In this document: one piece after another, positions 49,001 through 54,368 of the stretch
Position numbering within the stretch: position 1 is the stretch's first letter
Layout: each line of letters starts with the position of its first letter
NCBI GenBank assembly: GCA_034401795.1
Contig: CM067371.1
Coordinates: 80,726,402-80,790,401 of the forward strand
Source of the DNA: Chaetoderma sp. LZ-2023a
Lineage: Eukaryota; Mollusca; Caudofoveata; Chaetodermatida; Chaetodermatidae
Length of the DNA stretch: 64,000 bases
Reading direction: 5' to 3'
Notes under the pieces: generated by a model
What the model saw: the letters and a program-made list of their open reading frames with translations, nothing else
Told to the model about the DNA's origin: nothing
The model's database searches: none
Position numbers and translations under genes: made by a program

Positions 49001-49503
49001 TTCGCCAGCCCAAGAGTAAATGCTCCTACAAAGAACATGCCACTCGCGATCAGGGTTGCTGGTTTACGTCCAAAATAATCATTAATTACACCGCCAAGAA
49101 GAGCAAAGATTGCTGCTGCACCAATCGTTACGCTAACCAACACCTCTTGCCATAGTGTGTTTAAATTGAAATCATCCTTTAAATACAACATAGCGCTTGA
49201 GATAATGCCTGTATCATATCCAAAGAGAAAGCTGTCCATGGCTGCTAAAAGTGTCGCGAATAGAAGAAGGTTCTTTTGTCTGGGTTTGGGGATGACTGTA
49301 GCCACTGTTATCGCTGATGGCGGGTTCGCGGCCGGTGCGTGGTTCTGATCAGGAAGTGTGAATTCCACTCTCTCTGGTTCTGCAGATCCATATGAGCCCT
49401 CGAGCACAGCAGAATCTGTCTCGGTGATGTATTGAACCTGAACTGGGGATATTTCTGTAGTTTTCAGGAGTGGTGTTTTCCAGGTTGAGCGTCGAGTAGC
49501 CAT
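15928..49503 (-). CDS. SLC2A13: Proton/myo-inositol cotransporter (HMIT), nine exons
   Basis: Complete major-facilitator sugar transporter of 627 residues (human HMIT is about 648). Joined exons, 5' to 3': 48951-49503, 45941-46097, 38625-38827, 36029-36137, 31529-31692, 26676-26787, 20786-21063, 16884-17036, 15928-16082; every junction is GT-AG and the phases fit. HMIT carries myo-inositol with protons across plasma and endomembranes. Visible motifs: GYDTG at 95-99 in TM1, GRK at 145-147, [10 protein letters not shown] at 176-185, [11 protein letters not shown] at 196-206, SPRWL at 260-264, QQLAGIN at 332-338 in TM7, DRAGRK at 382-387, GPIPW at 528-532, [14 protein letters not shown] in exon 8, LPETKG near the end. 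The long extracellular loop between TM9 and TM10 has the HMIT Cys cluster (C435, C438, C444, C447) and three N-glycosylation sequons (N454, N460, N469). Oddities: Arg259 where the PESPR motif has Glu, Gly341 in the usual Met position of INTxMYY, and a C-terminal tail shorter than in human HMIT. Confidence 0.95.
16130..16355. mobile_element. MITE-1 copy (SLC2A13 intron 8)
   Basis: cctttaaccctcatatcagc at the left, a central ggaatgactggcttgctaac and its inverted partner, and ttcgagggttaaagggttaa at the right. Full-length foldback. Confidence 0.85.
16356..16595. mobile_element. MITE-1 copy, degraded (SLC2A13 intron 8)
   Basis: Adjacent second copy: gtctggagaaatttcaaactgc, then gagtcagtcattccagtggt and aaaatagtcttctcttgaca. 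The left arm is heavily mutated. Confidence 0.65.
16884..17036 (-). CDS. SLC2A13: SLC2A13 exon 8
   Basis: Acceptor tttatag, donor ACG|GTAAGC. Residues 526-577 (both edge Gly codons split). Encodes [20 protein letters not shown], the hallmark segment after TM10, and the following [15 protein letters not shown] helix. Confidence 0.95.
17708..18315 (+). pseudogene. Broken C2H2 zinc-finger sequence (SLC2A13 intron 7, antisense)
   Basis: From the ATG at 17708 the frame reads a finger C-x2-C-x12-H-x4-H ([15 protein letters not shown]...), then a second C-x2-C. A TAG stop follows at about 17840, then RHHLKAIH in the same frame, completing the second finger. The stop lies in a 13-bp tandem duplication (gtcttgccaggat / gtcttgctaggat). 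The frame then runs to a TGA at 18025. A different frame (17967-18314) continues with a Lys/Arg-rich stretch, suggesting a further frameshift near 17960. Origin unknown: possibly part of a transposable element or a retrocopy. I recognise no specific family. Confidence 0.5.
18564..18790. repeat. Family A short copy
   Basis: Left module acaagaattccacggaatta and ATGTCTCG, then a single core unit (ggtaaccatgtattcaag, ggattaaccaatcccgaaat), ending near a gtgatatgtctcgcccc right-module-like sequence at 18772-18788. Apparently a one-unit version of the element. Confidence 0.7.
19158..19732 (-). CDS. Coiled-coil protein nested in SLC2A13 intron 7, one frameshift
   Basis: ATG at 19718-19720, 12 bases inside a strong splice acceptor (ttttacttttccag, ending at 19733), suggesting a real exon with an upstream UTR exon. 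The first frame encodes 78 residues ([20 protein letters not shown]...). At a run of seven A's near 19520 the reading must change frame by one base to continue as [20 protein letters not shown], a Leu/Lys/Glu heptad-like helix, then an acidic Ser/Asp-rich stretch and a basic end GLKRKTNN. The total would be about 187 residues. Same strand as SLC2A13. I do not recognise the family. It could be a nested gene with a homopolymer indel (mutation or assembly error), a retrocopy, or a decaying pseudogene. No poly(A) signal found below the stop. Confidence 0.45.
19845..20196. repeat. 39-bp minisatellite, about nine units
   Basis: Unit is about 39 bases: cagattgagaaatgacggat followed by gtgcaccatagcataagct. 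The unit is 13 codons long, so a minus-strand frame repeats [13 protein letters not shown]. This is a repeat artefact rather than a protein. Confidence 0.9.
20197..20412. repeat. Family A right-end fragment
   Basis: One core unit (cacagtgaccttgaccgttg, ggtcaccatgtatccaag) plus the complete right module gacgccgtcgccaccgttgg...tatgtcttgctttctgcttc and gcagacgagacaaaaa. Confidence 0.8.
20515..20565. repeat. CT-rich microsatellite
   Basis: Tract of ctctct and ccctccct steps about 50 bases long. Confidence 0.9.
20786..21063 (-). CDS. SLC2A13: SLC2A13 exon 7
   Basis: Acceptor tttgtttcag, donor CCAG|GTGTGT. Residues 433-526. Encodes the HMIT-specific extracellular loop: [15 protein letters not shown] with four Cys in the spacing seen in human HMIT (C-x2-C-x5-C-x2-C), three NxS sequons, further Cys residues, then WAYNYCPTP and TM10 ending in FAPG. 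Confidence 0.95.
21110..22240. repeat. Family E tandem-core array
   Basis: Five to six units of about 180 bp. Landmarks: catgaccttttgacccc, ggggcggggccaaatgtaaa, cactccacattgatatgggt, aaatttggttgaattccg, gaggagttgcattacaatca. It contains homopolymer expansions, G17 near 21766 and C17 near 21920, and ends in ggacagaggcgattacaata, a tandem-core right-end style. Confidence 0.85.
22277..25112. repeat. 111-bp satellite, about 25 units
   Basis: Highly homogeneous array in SLC2A13 intron 6. Each unit reads gttgtaagggaatgacatca ... ggaatctgggcaattcactt gcctgctccatataactgat ... cacttacattacagtgttt. Because 111 is 3 x 37 and one minus-strand frame has no stop, frames of 342, 186 and 420 residues appear. 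They are interrupted by a 2-base insertion at about 23431 and a partial-unit junction at about 23937, and the variable sites change amino acids (Asn/Asp, Cys/Tyr, Thr/Ala), so I treat them as non-coding. The left edge follows gcaatacaaatccccttg (22280-22297), which resembles the family B end module. Confidence 0.92.
25113..25460. repeat. Two to three diverged units of about 150 bp flanking the satellite
   Basis: Repeated landmarks: gtatttttcaagagtaataactctgg / tatttttaaagcgataactctgtc / gtatatttcaaagcgtgata, and gctcaaatcgagttagtcta / gctcaaatctgtttagtcta. They suggest the 111-bp satellite expanded within a larger tandem-core element. Confidence 0.6.
25538..25762. mobile_element. MITE-1 copy, best example
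   Basis: Starts ttaaccctttaatggtcaaa and ends gaccattaaagggttaaa. The two halves are reverse complements over most of their length, meeting at ggctcggttatcgagcc. TTAA at both edges with CCCTTT just inside fits piggyBac-type MITEs, which insert at TTAA and have CCC-starting ends; that classification is inference. No coding capacity. Confidence 0.85.
26092..26146. mobile_element. MITE-2 copy, short
   Basis: tctgttgaatatttgccaca at the left and attagtttcaaaatattcaa at the right, with a reduced centre. Confidence 0.7.
26147..26675. other. Intron 6 sequence, nothing recognised
   Basis: About 0.5 kb of SLC2A13 intron next to exon 6 with no repeat family or frame that I can support. Confidence 0.5.
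26676..26787 (-). CDS. SLC2A13: SLC2A13 exon 6
   Basis: Acceptor atttttag, donor GCA|GTAAGT. Residues 396-433. Encodes most of TM9 ([15 protein letters not shown]) and the start of the extracellular loop. Phases join exon 5 at a split Gly and exon 7 at a split Gln. Confidence 0.9.
27300..27523. mobile_element. MITE-1 copy (left arm partly lost)
   Basis: accactggaatgactggctc in the middle and gaccattaaagggttaag at the right edge. A further MITE-1-like left end (ttttaaccctttactg) lies at about 27124. Confidence 0.7.
27524..27780. mobile_element. MITE-1 copy
   Basis: cagccaaaaacaacctctgg, accactagaatgactggcc, the inverted partner, and gacaattaaagggttac. The centre carries an extra ccgatcatgtcggtg. 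Confidence 0.75.
27836..28052. mobile_element. MITE-1 copy
   Basis: taaccatttaagagtcatat at the left and attcgaggtttaaagggata at the right. The right inner arm is shortened. Confidence 0.75.
28263..28355. mobile_element. MITE-2 copy, best example
   Basis: A 93-bp near-perfect palindrome: ctgttgaatattttgaaact at the left, centre gctgttgctgccataggcagcaacagc, and agttacaaaatattcaacag at the right. Non-coding foldback element with no clear target duplication. Confidence 0.85.
28480..28605. mobile_element. MITE-1 copy, degenerate
   Basis: gtccatttgcaggtcaaggg at the left and cctgacctgcattaatggac inverted at the right, with a mutated centre (agaatgactatcaccatcattcc). Confidence 0.6.
28805..28930. 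repeat. ATTACT-rich simple repeat
   Basis: Imperfect repeats of attact/attaca/attact steps on the plus strand. Confidence 0.7.
29095..29776. repeat. Family D tandem-core element
   Basis: About four diverged units with gacaatttccggtaaatttt, ttttcacacaaaaatttgac and caaaattctgaatagaagtt, closing with the end module caggtgagctaaaaac. Confidence 0.8.
30462..31124. mobile_element. 26-bp minisatellite flanked by inverted repeats
   Basis: About 21 units (30526-31070) of ttactatgtacattagtagg plus agttag, with only about four single-base variants, all in register. Just outside, 30484-30512 (aaatgagataaaagcaaaac inside) recurs inverted at 31080-31108 (gttttgcttttgtctcattt inside) with two mismatches in 29, and weaker matching continues outward. 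The array therefore sits symmetrically between inverted repeats, like the interior of a non-autonomous transposon. It lies in SLC2A13 intron 5, about 0.4 kb from exon 5. Confidence 0.85.
31529..31692 (-). CDS. SLC2A13: SLC2A13 exon 5
   Basis: Acceptor aaccacag, donor ATAG|GTTTGT. Residues 341-396: [20 protein letters not shown], then TM8 and the conserved cytoplasmic WIVDRAGRK turn, then the start of TM9. Confidence 0.94.
31722..31955. mobile_element. MITE-1 copy
   Basis: tttaaacctttaatgaccaa at the left, a central ggctcggttactgagcgagtc, and ccatgaaatggggttaaaga at the right. It starts only about 30 bases upstream of the exon 5 acceptor. Confidence 0.8.
32458..35905. mobile_element. Family B tandem-core element with both end modules, split by a TA-element
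   Basis: The left module is acaagcattctgtaagtatt, the tttgcaataaatgtcccctac hairpin region, then gatataaatctttagagatt. The core is about 14 units of 165-170 bp with gtcgaaagggggcataactc, gtctgaaactcgaacttg and atatcttgaaagactgcg. The right module has gacagatggatggacggac..., tatagtcctcc and agtaggggactaataa. Left GTCCCCTAC and right GTAGGGGAC are short inverted repeats. A 1091-bp TA-element interrupts the core. Minus-strand frames (for example 32496-33023) are repeat artefacts. One unit has expanded G to G18 near 35376. Confidence 0.82.
33740..34830. mobile_element. TA-element, copy B, with exact TA target duplication
   Basis: Sits inside a family B unit. Ends are ccgttaaaatttgactaaag at the left and the inverted ctttagtcgagaaattacgg at the right, flanked by TA at 33738-33739 and 34831-34832. 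Removing the element and one TA restores the interrupted unit (ctcagtataatatcttg) exactly. The interior has a 70-76-bp repeat (gcgcataagattacacatcg...caaaagagccagataacca). No open frame, so non-autonomous. The TA duplication fits Tc1/mariner-like or similar superfamilies; not resolved. Confidence 0.85.
36029..36137 (-). CDS. SLC2A13: SLC2A13 exon 4
   Basis: Acceptor ttcag, donor TTGG|GTACGT. Residues 305-341: cytoplasmic loop end RTSSVRKAL, then TM7 with [13 protein letters not shown]. In human HMIT this reads QQLSGINTIM, so the A and the split G341 are substitutions. Confidence 0.93.
36242..36440. mobile_element. MITE-1 copy, right end missing
   Basis: taaccctttaacactcacgt at the left, a perfect centre ggctcgataaccgagcc, and the inverted arm to tctcaagaccactgca. 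The outer right terminus is absent. Confidence 0.8.
36508..36593. mobile_element. MITE-2 copy
   Basis: ctgttgaatattttgataat at the left; gaaattagtttcaaaatatt inverted at the right. Confidence 0.75.
36643..36878. mobile_element. MITE-1 copy
   Basis: ttaaccccttaacctttaaa at the left, a central ggctccgttatcgagcc, and aagggttaaagggttaac at the right. Confidence 0.85.
37312..37381. mobile_element. MITE-2 copy
   Basis: ctcttgaatatttttaaact at the left; aaattagtttcacaatgtta inverted at the right. Confidence 0.65.
37570..37735. mobile_element. MITE-1 copy, right arm truncated
   Basis: ttaaccctttcaccctcgaa at the left, a central ggaatgactggctcagttattgagg, then gcagtcattccagaggtaat. It stops about 40 bases after the centre. 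Confidence 0.75.
38320..38624. repeat. Degenerate TTTGGCGGTGCA repeat abutting the exon 3 donor
   Basis: More than ten imperfect copies of tttttggcggtgca separated by short spacers (tttggcagtgcaccatg, tttggcggtgctcaatg, tttttacggtgcaacg). It begins immediately after the exon 3 donor on the gene strand, where it reads as C/A-rich TGCACCGCCAAA. The overlapping plus-strand frames are compositional artefacts. Confidence 0.75.
38625..38827 (-). CDS. SLC2A13: SLC2A13 exon 3
   Basis: Acceptor tgttttcag, donor GAAG|GTACAC. Residues 237-305: TM6 ([20 protein letters not shown]), then [20 protein letters not shown], the PESPR cytoplasmic motif with Glu replaced by Arg259, and an acidic loop [15 protein letters not shown]. 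Confidence 0.94.
38861..39072. mobile_element. MITE-1 copy
   Basis: aaaccctttaacccttaaat at the left, centre accactggaatgactgtcattccagtggt with a minimal loop, and atgagtgctaaatggttaac at the right. Confidence 0.85.
39095..39230. mobile_element. MITE-1 remnant
   Basis: Centre only: gcctggaattactggtttgc and gagcctgtcattccagtgct, then ttcttggtctacagatg. Confidence 0.55.
39733..39800. mobile_element. MITE-2 copy
   Basis: aatattttgaaattaatgca at the left; gagtttcaaaatattcaaca inverted at the right. Confidence 0.65.
39801..40453. other. Intron 2 sequence, nothing recognised
   Basis: About 0.65 kb of AT-rich intron without supported features. Confidence 0.5.
40456..41563. mobile_element. TA-element, copy C
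   Basis: 1108 bp with ends ccatattccgcttaatagta at the left and tactattaagcgaaatacgg at the right, flanked by TA at 40454-40455 and 41564-41565. The interior (cgctaacgggag, gataatatatagatatttcc, cgcaatatttaggcgctc) is homologous to copies A and B, but the terminal sequence differs from copy B, so it is a subfamily with its own ends. No transposase frame. Confidence 0.8.
41728..43356. mobile_element. Family B tandem-core element
   Basis: Left module acaagcatactgtaagtatt, with the perfect hairpin GTATTGC-TTT-GCAATAC and atgtcccctac. About nine core units of 160-170 bp follow. The right module is gacagatggacagacagacg..., tatagtccaccccggtatgg, ggctaaaaag. G14 expansion near 43064. In SLC2A13 intron 2. 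Confidence 0.82.
43469..45126 (-). mobile_element. Tc1-like DNA transposon
   Basis: 1658-bp element in SLC2A13 intron 2. The terminal inverted repeats begin CACCTGTGCAAAAGTTAAGC and are identical for 24 bases at the two ends, flanked by TA at 43467-43468 and 45127-45128. One minus-strand transposase gene fills most of it. Intact identical ends and a single frameshift suggest a fairly recent insertion, though I cannot date it. Confidence 0.93.
43791..44817 (-). pseudogene. Tc1-type DD34E transposase, single frameshift
   Basis: ATG at 44815-44817. The first frame (200 residues) has a paired-like helix-turn-helix N-terminus ([20 protein letters not shown]), the GRPKK hook at 58-62 and the first catalytic Asp in HWSDESRF (D151), then WGCISFDF and a stop at a T5 run near 44218. 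The second frame resumes at once with [16 protein letters not shown] and holds [11 protein letters not shown] (second Asp) and [12 protein letters not shown] (Glu), 34 residues between them, matching the Tc1 DD34E triad. The frames total about 340 residues, the usual Tc1 length. The frameshift makes this copy non-functional unless the base is an assembly error. Confidence 0.92.
45127..45588. other. Intron 2 sequence, nothing recognised
   Basis: About 0.46 kb without supported features. Confidence 0.5.
45589..45680. mobile_element. MITE-2 copy with near-perfect palindromic centre
   Basis: tgctgaatattttgaaaaaa at the left, centre gaaagttgttggtggctt / agccaccaacaactttc, and gttttcaaaataattagca at the right. 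Confidence 0.75.
45941..46097 (-). CDS. SLC2A13: SLC2A13 exon 2
   Basis: Acceptor tctattag, donor GGAG|GTAAGT. Residues 185-237: end of TM4, [20 protein letters not shown] (cytoplasmic loop motif) and TM5 ([19 protein letters not shown]), ending TDGGWR. Confidence 0.95.
46310..46450. mobile_element. MITE-1 copy, degenerate
   Basis: accaagagaagactgttttt at the left and tttcaaaaatagtcttctat inverted at the right, with a mutated centre. Confidence 0.6.
46686..46941. mobile_element. MITE-1 copy
   Basis: aaaccctttatcatgtttat at the left, a mutated centre ggctggcgtagttatggaggtaggc, and gaccattaaagggttaca at the right. Confidence 0.75.
47030..48205. repeat. Family D tandem-core element plus a second array
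   Basis: About five units (ccaagatggccacctgaaag, caaaattctgtatac, gttgaaatcgcataagcagt) to an end module at 47815-47895 (gagacatacagacagacaga..., ggtgagctaaaaatc), then two more units from 47900 to 48205. Confidence 0.8.
48216..48606. mobile_element. MITE-1 copies, one complete plus partial arms
   Basis: A partial arm at 48216-48303 (tggcctgcaaatgggcattt), then a complete foldback from ttaaccctttaaccctcata to gaggggtaaagggttaattg with centre ggctcgataatcgagcc, then an extra right terminus ending cgagggttaaagggttta. Consistent with MITE-into-MITE insertion. Confidence 0.8.
48678..48915. mobile_element. MITE-1 copy next to exon 1
   Basis: cagttgcagaccaagaagac, centre ggctcggttatcgatcc, inverted arm to tggctgatataagtgtcaaa. 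The right edge lies about 35 bases from the exon 1 donor. Confidence 0.8.
48951..49503 (-). CDS. SLC2A13: SLC2A13 exon 1
   Basis: Starts at the ATG at 49501-49503; donor ATAG|GTATGT. Residues 1-185. A hydrophilic N-terminal cytoplasmic tail of about 75 residues ([20 protein letters not shown]...), then TM1 to TM4. TM1 holds [14 protein letters not shown], and NDYFGRKPA is the conserved turn between TM2 and TM3. Confidence 0.95.
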
Positions 49504-49660
49504 GTTTAGTGAGATTCAGTCCGACTTTCAATTGTGACATATATTAAATCGGATCCATTGCTGAGATTCACTCCAGTTGAGTACAATGTAGTGTATATCT
49601 TTATAGACTAGCTAGTGTGAAAGCACCTTTCATTGACACTGACAGGTTCAAACCTGACAA
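49504..49660 (-). promoter_or_regulatory. SLC2A13 5'UTR / possible TATA box or UTR splice acceptor
   Basis: Two readings are possible. A TATAAAG on the minus strand (49600-49605) about 100 bases above the ATG could be a TATA box. Alternatively, ttttcttttgtcag ending at 49654 is a strong acceptor, so an upstream 5'UTR exon may exist beyond the window or in the flank. Sequence alone does not decide between them. Confidence 0.3.
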
Positions 49661-50641
49661 AAGAAAAATTAAATAATTTACATTTCAATACATTAAAATT
49701 TATATACACTACCCAAAATAGCATCTTTTACGGTACAGTGTTAAATCTTTAGTCAATTGAACAAAAACAGCATTCAGAAGATCCCTATGACGTTTTCTAA
49801 TCATAATTGATGCTTTATTTTTAAGATTAACTTCAAATTAAAATTTTATTTAGATAATATAAATTCATACTCCAAAATACAAAAAGTTATGGTCATGAGA
49901 AATAACTGATGTAAGGAACAGCCAGTTGTTTGCTAAACTGTAGTTATTAGGCGACGCCGGTGAAAGCATTGTACAGCCTGTTCGACACTGCTCTATTTAA
50001 ATATGTAACTTATCTCAGGTATCACTAGTGGATGTATAATATGCGGTAATCTCATTGCTAGTCTTATTAAACAGGGCACGTTTTCAACAGCAGACAAGTA
50101 ATGTTAAATATACCACCCCTGGAACGCCCATACTGATATCGGCAATGTATAAGTTCACAACGTAATCACATATTATTTTGAACATACTCTATATTCTGTG
50201 TTTATTCTATTTTAACTGTTTGATTTACTAAAAAATATATTATACATGTACACGTAAGATATTCTATACAGTATGTCATAGACATGTATGATAATTCATG
50301 CATTACTTGACTCATTACATGTAGCTCTCTCTATAACAACCGCCTGCTCTAACAGTTGTGTGATGTCGATTATTACACATGTAATTAGGGGGTACTAACT
50401 ACATACTGACCGTGCAGCCTGTGGCTTGCCGTGTGTCAGGGAATTATTATAATTACGCATTAACACAAAAAGCCTGCAGAAATACTTATAGCTGTAGACA
50501 CTGAAACTAAATCAAAGGTCTTTTACCTGAGATAATCCAGTTAACTAACATTTGATACAGGCAAAACAGCAACATTGCAACAACCCCTTAATTTTTGCAA
50601 ATACACAGTGGCTAAACATTGTGCGGGATTGCACATGTATT
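49661..50641. other. SLC2A13 upstream flank, nothing recognised
   Basis: About 1 kb of AT-rich sequence without open frames or repeat families that I can support. Confidence 0.4.
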
Positions 50642-51725
50642 GCGACAAGCTTTTCGCCCAGGGGGATTTAGCTCTAAGCGTAGGTCAGCAGATGGAATGA
50701 CTGCCCAATGGACTGATATAAATGTCTATCTTAGTATGACTCTGGTGGACTGACTGATTGACTGTTAGCGCAATTAACAGTCTAGTAAGCGAGCTGATTG
50801 CTGTCCGGCTCAGTCACTGATGGATTGACTGATTGATTGACTGGCCGAGTACTACTTGTTGGCTGATTGATTGACAGCACAACAGCTGGCTAAATACTTC
50901 TTATACAAGAACAACAACTCAGACTAAATGTTAAATAACTTGTTTTTCAGTAAAATTTCAGTCTTCAATAATCATCAGTTGTACTTATAGATTCAGCAAT
51001 TACCGTTTTATTCCAGTCTTACTAGTGTGTTCAAGTTAGACCTCACACTCTCTATCATCTGTCTATTGCCTTCTTTGCACACAACTTTCAGCTCACATTT
51101 ATACAGAAATTTACCCATTCATCGCCATGTCAATAAACAGAAATAGCTTTTACACAACAGCAGGTAGAGAGCCATAATTTATCGTAACAAGCTTTTCGTC
51201 CGGGAGGGGGGACTTAGCTCTAACCGTGGGTCAGCAGATGGAACGACTGCCCAACGGACTGATATAAATGTCTATCTTAGTATGTCTCTGATGGACTGGC
51301 TGATTGACTGTTGGATCAATTGATTGACTATTAAGCGGGCTGGCTCAATCATTGACCGATTGACTGAATGATTGACTGGCTGATTACTACTTGTTGGCTG
51401 ATTGATTGACAGGCCAACCGCTGGCTAAATACTTCTTATATACAGTAAGAACAACAACTCAGACTAAATGTTAAATAACTTGTTTTTCAGTAAAATTTCA
51501 GTCTTCAGTTCAATAATCATCAGCTGTACTTATAGATTCAGCAGTTACTGTTTTATTACAGTCTTACTAGTGTGGTCAAGTTAGACCTCACACTCTCTAT
51601 CTTCTGTCTATCGCCTTCTTTGCACACAACTTTCAGCTCACATTTATACAGAAATTTACCCATTCATCGCCATGTCAATAAACAGAAATAGCTTTTACAT
51701 ATCAGCAGGTAGAGAGCCATAATAG
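50642..51725. repeat. 542-bp direct duplication upstream of SLC2A13
   Basis: Two adjacent copies, 50642-51179 and 51184-51725. Both run from acaagcttttcg through ggtcagcagatggaa, gattgactg-rich steps and ggctaaatacttcttata to gtagagagccataat. Most differences are point changes and small indels; the second copy lacks part of the cagtctagtaagcgagctg segment. Confidence 0.9.
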
Positions 51726-51805
51726 AAATAATTAATTATCCCTTTCATTTCTAAGTTCCAGAATCTGATTATTACTCAAGTAATTCCCCGTAAATTCGGA
51801 TGATT

Positions 51806-51890
51806 ATTTTGAAAATAATTTAATCAAAGGTGGTTGCTGTTTAGACAGCAACAACCCTGAGTCAAATTACTTTAACAATTGATCAACAGA
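51806..51890. mobile_element. MITE-2-like foldback
   Basis: attattttgaaaataattta at the left, centre ttgctgtttagacagcaacaac, and caaattactttaacaattga at the right. Confidence 0.6.
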
Positions 51891-52256
51891 GTCCACCTGG
51901 ATACCAATATGGTCAGTATATATTGTTTGTATTACTTAGAGAATGAAAGGGTTAATAGCAGTTGGTCAAACATTACATAAATTTATAACATAGGGCATAC
52001 AGGAAAATTCCACCTGTGACATGTTTACATATAATTCTGTAAGTGTTCTTTTATCAAGGTATAACTTGTAGAAACTAACTTGTGTCCTGCTAATTGCACA
52101 CCTGCCTCACCATTTGTAGTCTATTTGTGTTGATTGGGCAGATTACTGGACAATAGGCATAATTATGGCACAAGTCTGGCCTTTAATGGACAATAAGTAG
52201 GCTGTATACCTTTTAATACTGAATGGTCAGTCTGCTATATTCAATGTCTTGTTTGT

Positions 52257-52345
52257 TGACTAGCTGGTATCAATTTTAAACTGTGTTGCAGTCAGCTGTT
52301 GCTGATATGCAACTCTTTTAGCAACACTTTTAAAATTGACACCAG
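52257..52345. repeat. Inverted repeat
   Basis: ctggtatcaattttaaactgtgttgc at the left and gcaacacttttaaaattgacaccag at the right. Small foldback resembling MITE-2 in size. Confidence 0.6.
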
Positions 52346-52546
52346 AAGTATTATAAGATATACGTAATACTTTTAATTGCTTGATTGAATGTAGAAATTT
52401 ATGAAACTATTTTCATAAATTTCAGCACAATAATTCAAGTACCATACATGTCTTAAGATTTTATCTAAAACATGTTTTTAAGACCTTTTAGTAATGAAAC
52501 CACCAAATCCTGAATGGATCAAATTCCAATCAATGCTATAGGCAAG

Positions 52547-52625
52547 CTAGTGAATATTTCAATTTTAATTTGACTGGCATTCAAAGCATTGTTTCAACTC
52601 AAATTCCTTTGAAAATATTCAGCAT
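52547..52625. mobile_element. MITE-2 copy, degraded
   Basis: agtgaatatttcaattttaa at the left; ttcctttgaaaatattcagc inverted at the right. Confidence 0.6.
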
Positions 52626-53048
52626 AACATCTAGTACAACACTAGGAATATTATCGCATCTATTATGTAATGTTCAACAAAATAACCCGTGTTAATGTAA
52701 TATAAATATATTGCTTATGATCCATAGAGCAGGTAATTAACCAGATCATCGTATTTTGAATCTACATGAAATACCCTTCCCACCACATACCTTTTAATAA
52801 GTGGAAGTGGCGGATCTAAAAGAAGAATCGGACAGTTGTCCAGACTTGGGGAGGGTCAGGGAGGAGTTATTCGGGAGTTCCATTGGTTCTCTCCCTGTAC
52901 GATCTTGCACACACACGCAAACACGCACGCACACACAAACTCTCAGCATATTCATAGCTATGCATAGCTTACTGAAGGGACGATGGTAGTATGCAAACAA
53001 ATTGTTCAAATTAATATATAGAAGGGCCCATTTCACTTATCAAAGCCT

Positions 53049-53049
<1 letters not shown>

Positions 53050-53087
<38 letters not shown>

Positions 53088-53094
53088 GAGAGAC
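53050..53094. repeat. GA microsatellite
   Basis: gagagagaga tract of about 45 bases with one interruption. Confidence 0.9.
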
Positions 53095-54195
53095 CGTTTT
53101 AAGACAAATGTGTAATCCTCGGTATAGATTATCGTTTGCCACATGTTATTATTACTTACGTTGCCAACTATTGTGGTTGGTGCTGTCTGTTTATATGCAT
53201 GTATAAGAACGGATACATGTATAACAAATTTGGTAATTCTACTGACTTGCTTTCTTGAATTGTGTCTGAGATTGTATATTTCGCGTGCTTCGCGATCCCC
53301 TGACCTAGATATTTGATACTTTGTCCTGAAATTCATGAAACTCCTAGCCACTAAGATATGCATGTGCCAAATTTGGTGATTTCGGACAGACAGACACTTG
53401 CGTTCACGATTTAAGACTGAAAACATGTATTTCGGGATGACCAGGTGACATACATGTAGATTGTTGAAACCTTGACGTGAAATTTAATTTAGCTTCTACA
53501 TGTAGTTCACTACAATATGAATAAATAATCCGGGTTTGGAGTTATCAACAAAAATAAATTCCAGTATATATATGTGTATGTTTTCACAGCTGCATCCCTG
53601 ACTGTAACAACATCCAGAAGCAATTCTAAAGCACGACAACAATGAAAACTTTTACCTGATTCTTTTGCAATGTTTCCTTTTAGTGGCGGCTTACTTACAG
53701 TAACACGTATCACAATATCATAAAACTTCTCAAAACCACACATTTCTTTCTAGGACTTATTTGTAGTCTTCTCCCTATGATTTGTCCGTCTGTTCAAATA
53801 TTGAAAACTAAAGATGTCCTGATACTGCAGTTATGATGTGTTCCTGTATCACATCTACATGTATGTCACTACTTTTTAAAGGAAAGGACTAGGGAACTAA
53901 CAAATGCTCTTGAATGATGGATTTATTATATAATCAACCTATAACCAATCAACTTATAACCACCTGGAAAAACCCAGAAATAATTCGCGATAATTTGAAA
54001 AAAGCAGCTAAAACTTACATGTACCATTTAGGTCACTCTGGCGGGAACCAATTAGTGATGCAGCTGGTGCTGGGCGCTTTGGTGTATGCCGAGCGAGTAA
54101 ATAATACCCGCTATAGCCGGCCAAATTAACTGTTATATTTGAGTTAAGCTGATTTGTCACTACTTCCTATAGGTAAAATACTGTCTAATCTTAAA

Positions 54196-54368
54196 ACAAT
54201 TTGACTGAAAGCCGTTGTTTCCAGAGACACAATCTATATTCAGTTACACGAATTTCAAAATATTCAGTAGGCATCATGATGCCACCTTGGAAACCAGCAG
54301 TCAATTTTGAAATCATTTTGACTGAAACTCATTGCTTCCGCCAGAAACAGTAATATTCAAATGTTTTG
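54196..54368. mobile_element. MITE-2 remnants, two adjacent
   Basis: aaaacaatttgactgaaagc ... atttcaaaatattcagtagg (54196-54272) and attttgaaatcattttgact ... ttcaaatgttttgaaaagg (54303-54372). Confidence 0.55.

Noticed and set aside
49641..49655. tRNA B-box-like ggttcaaacc
   Set aside because: No A-box or cloverleaf can be built around it; it lies in the SLC2A13 5' region at a splice-acceptor-like site.
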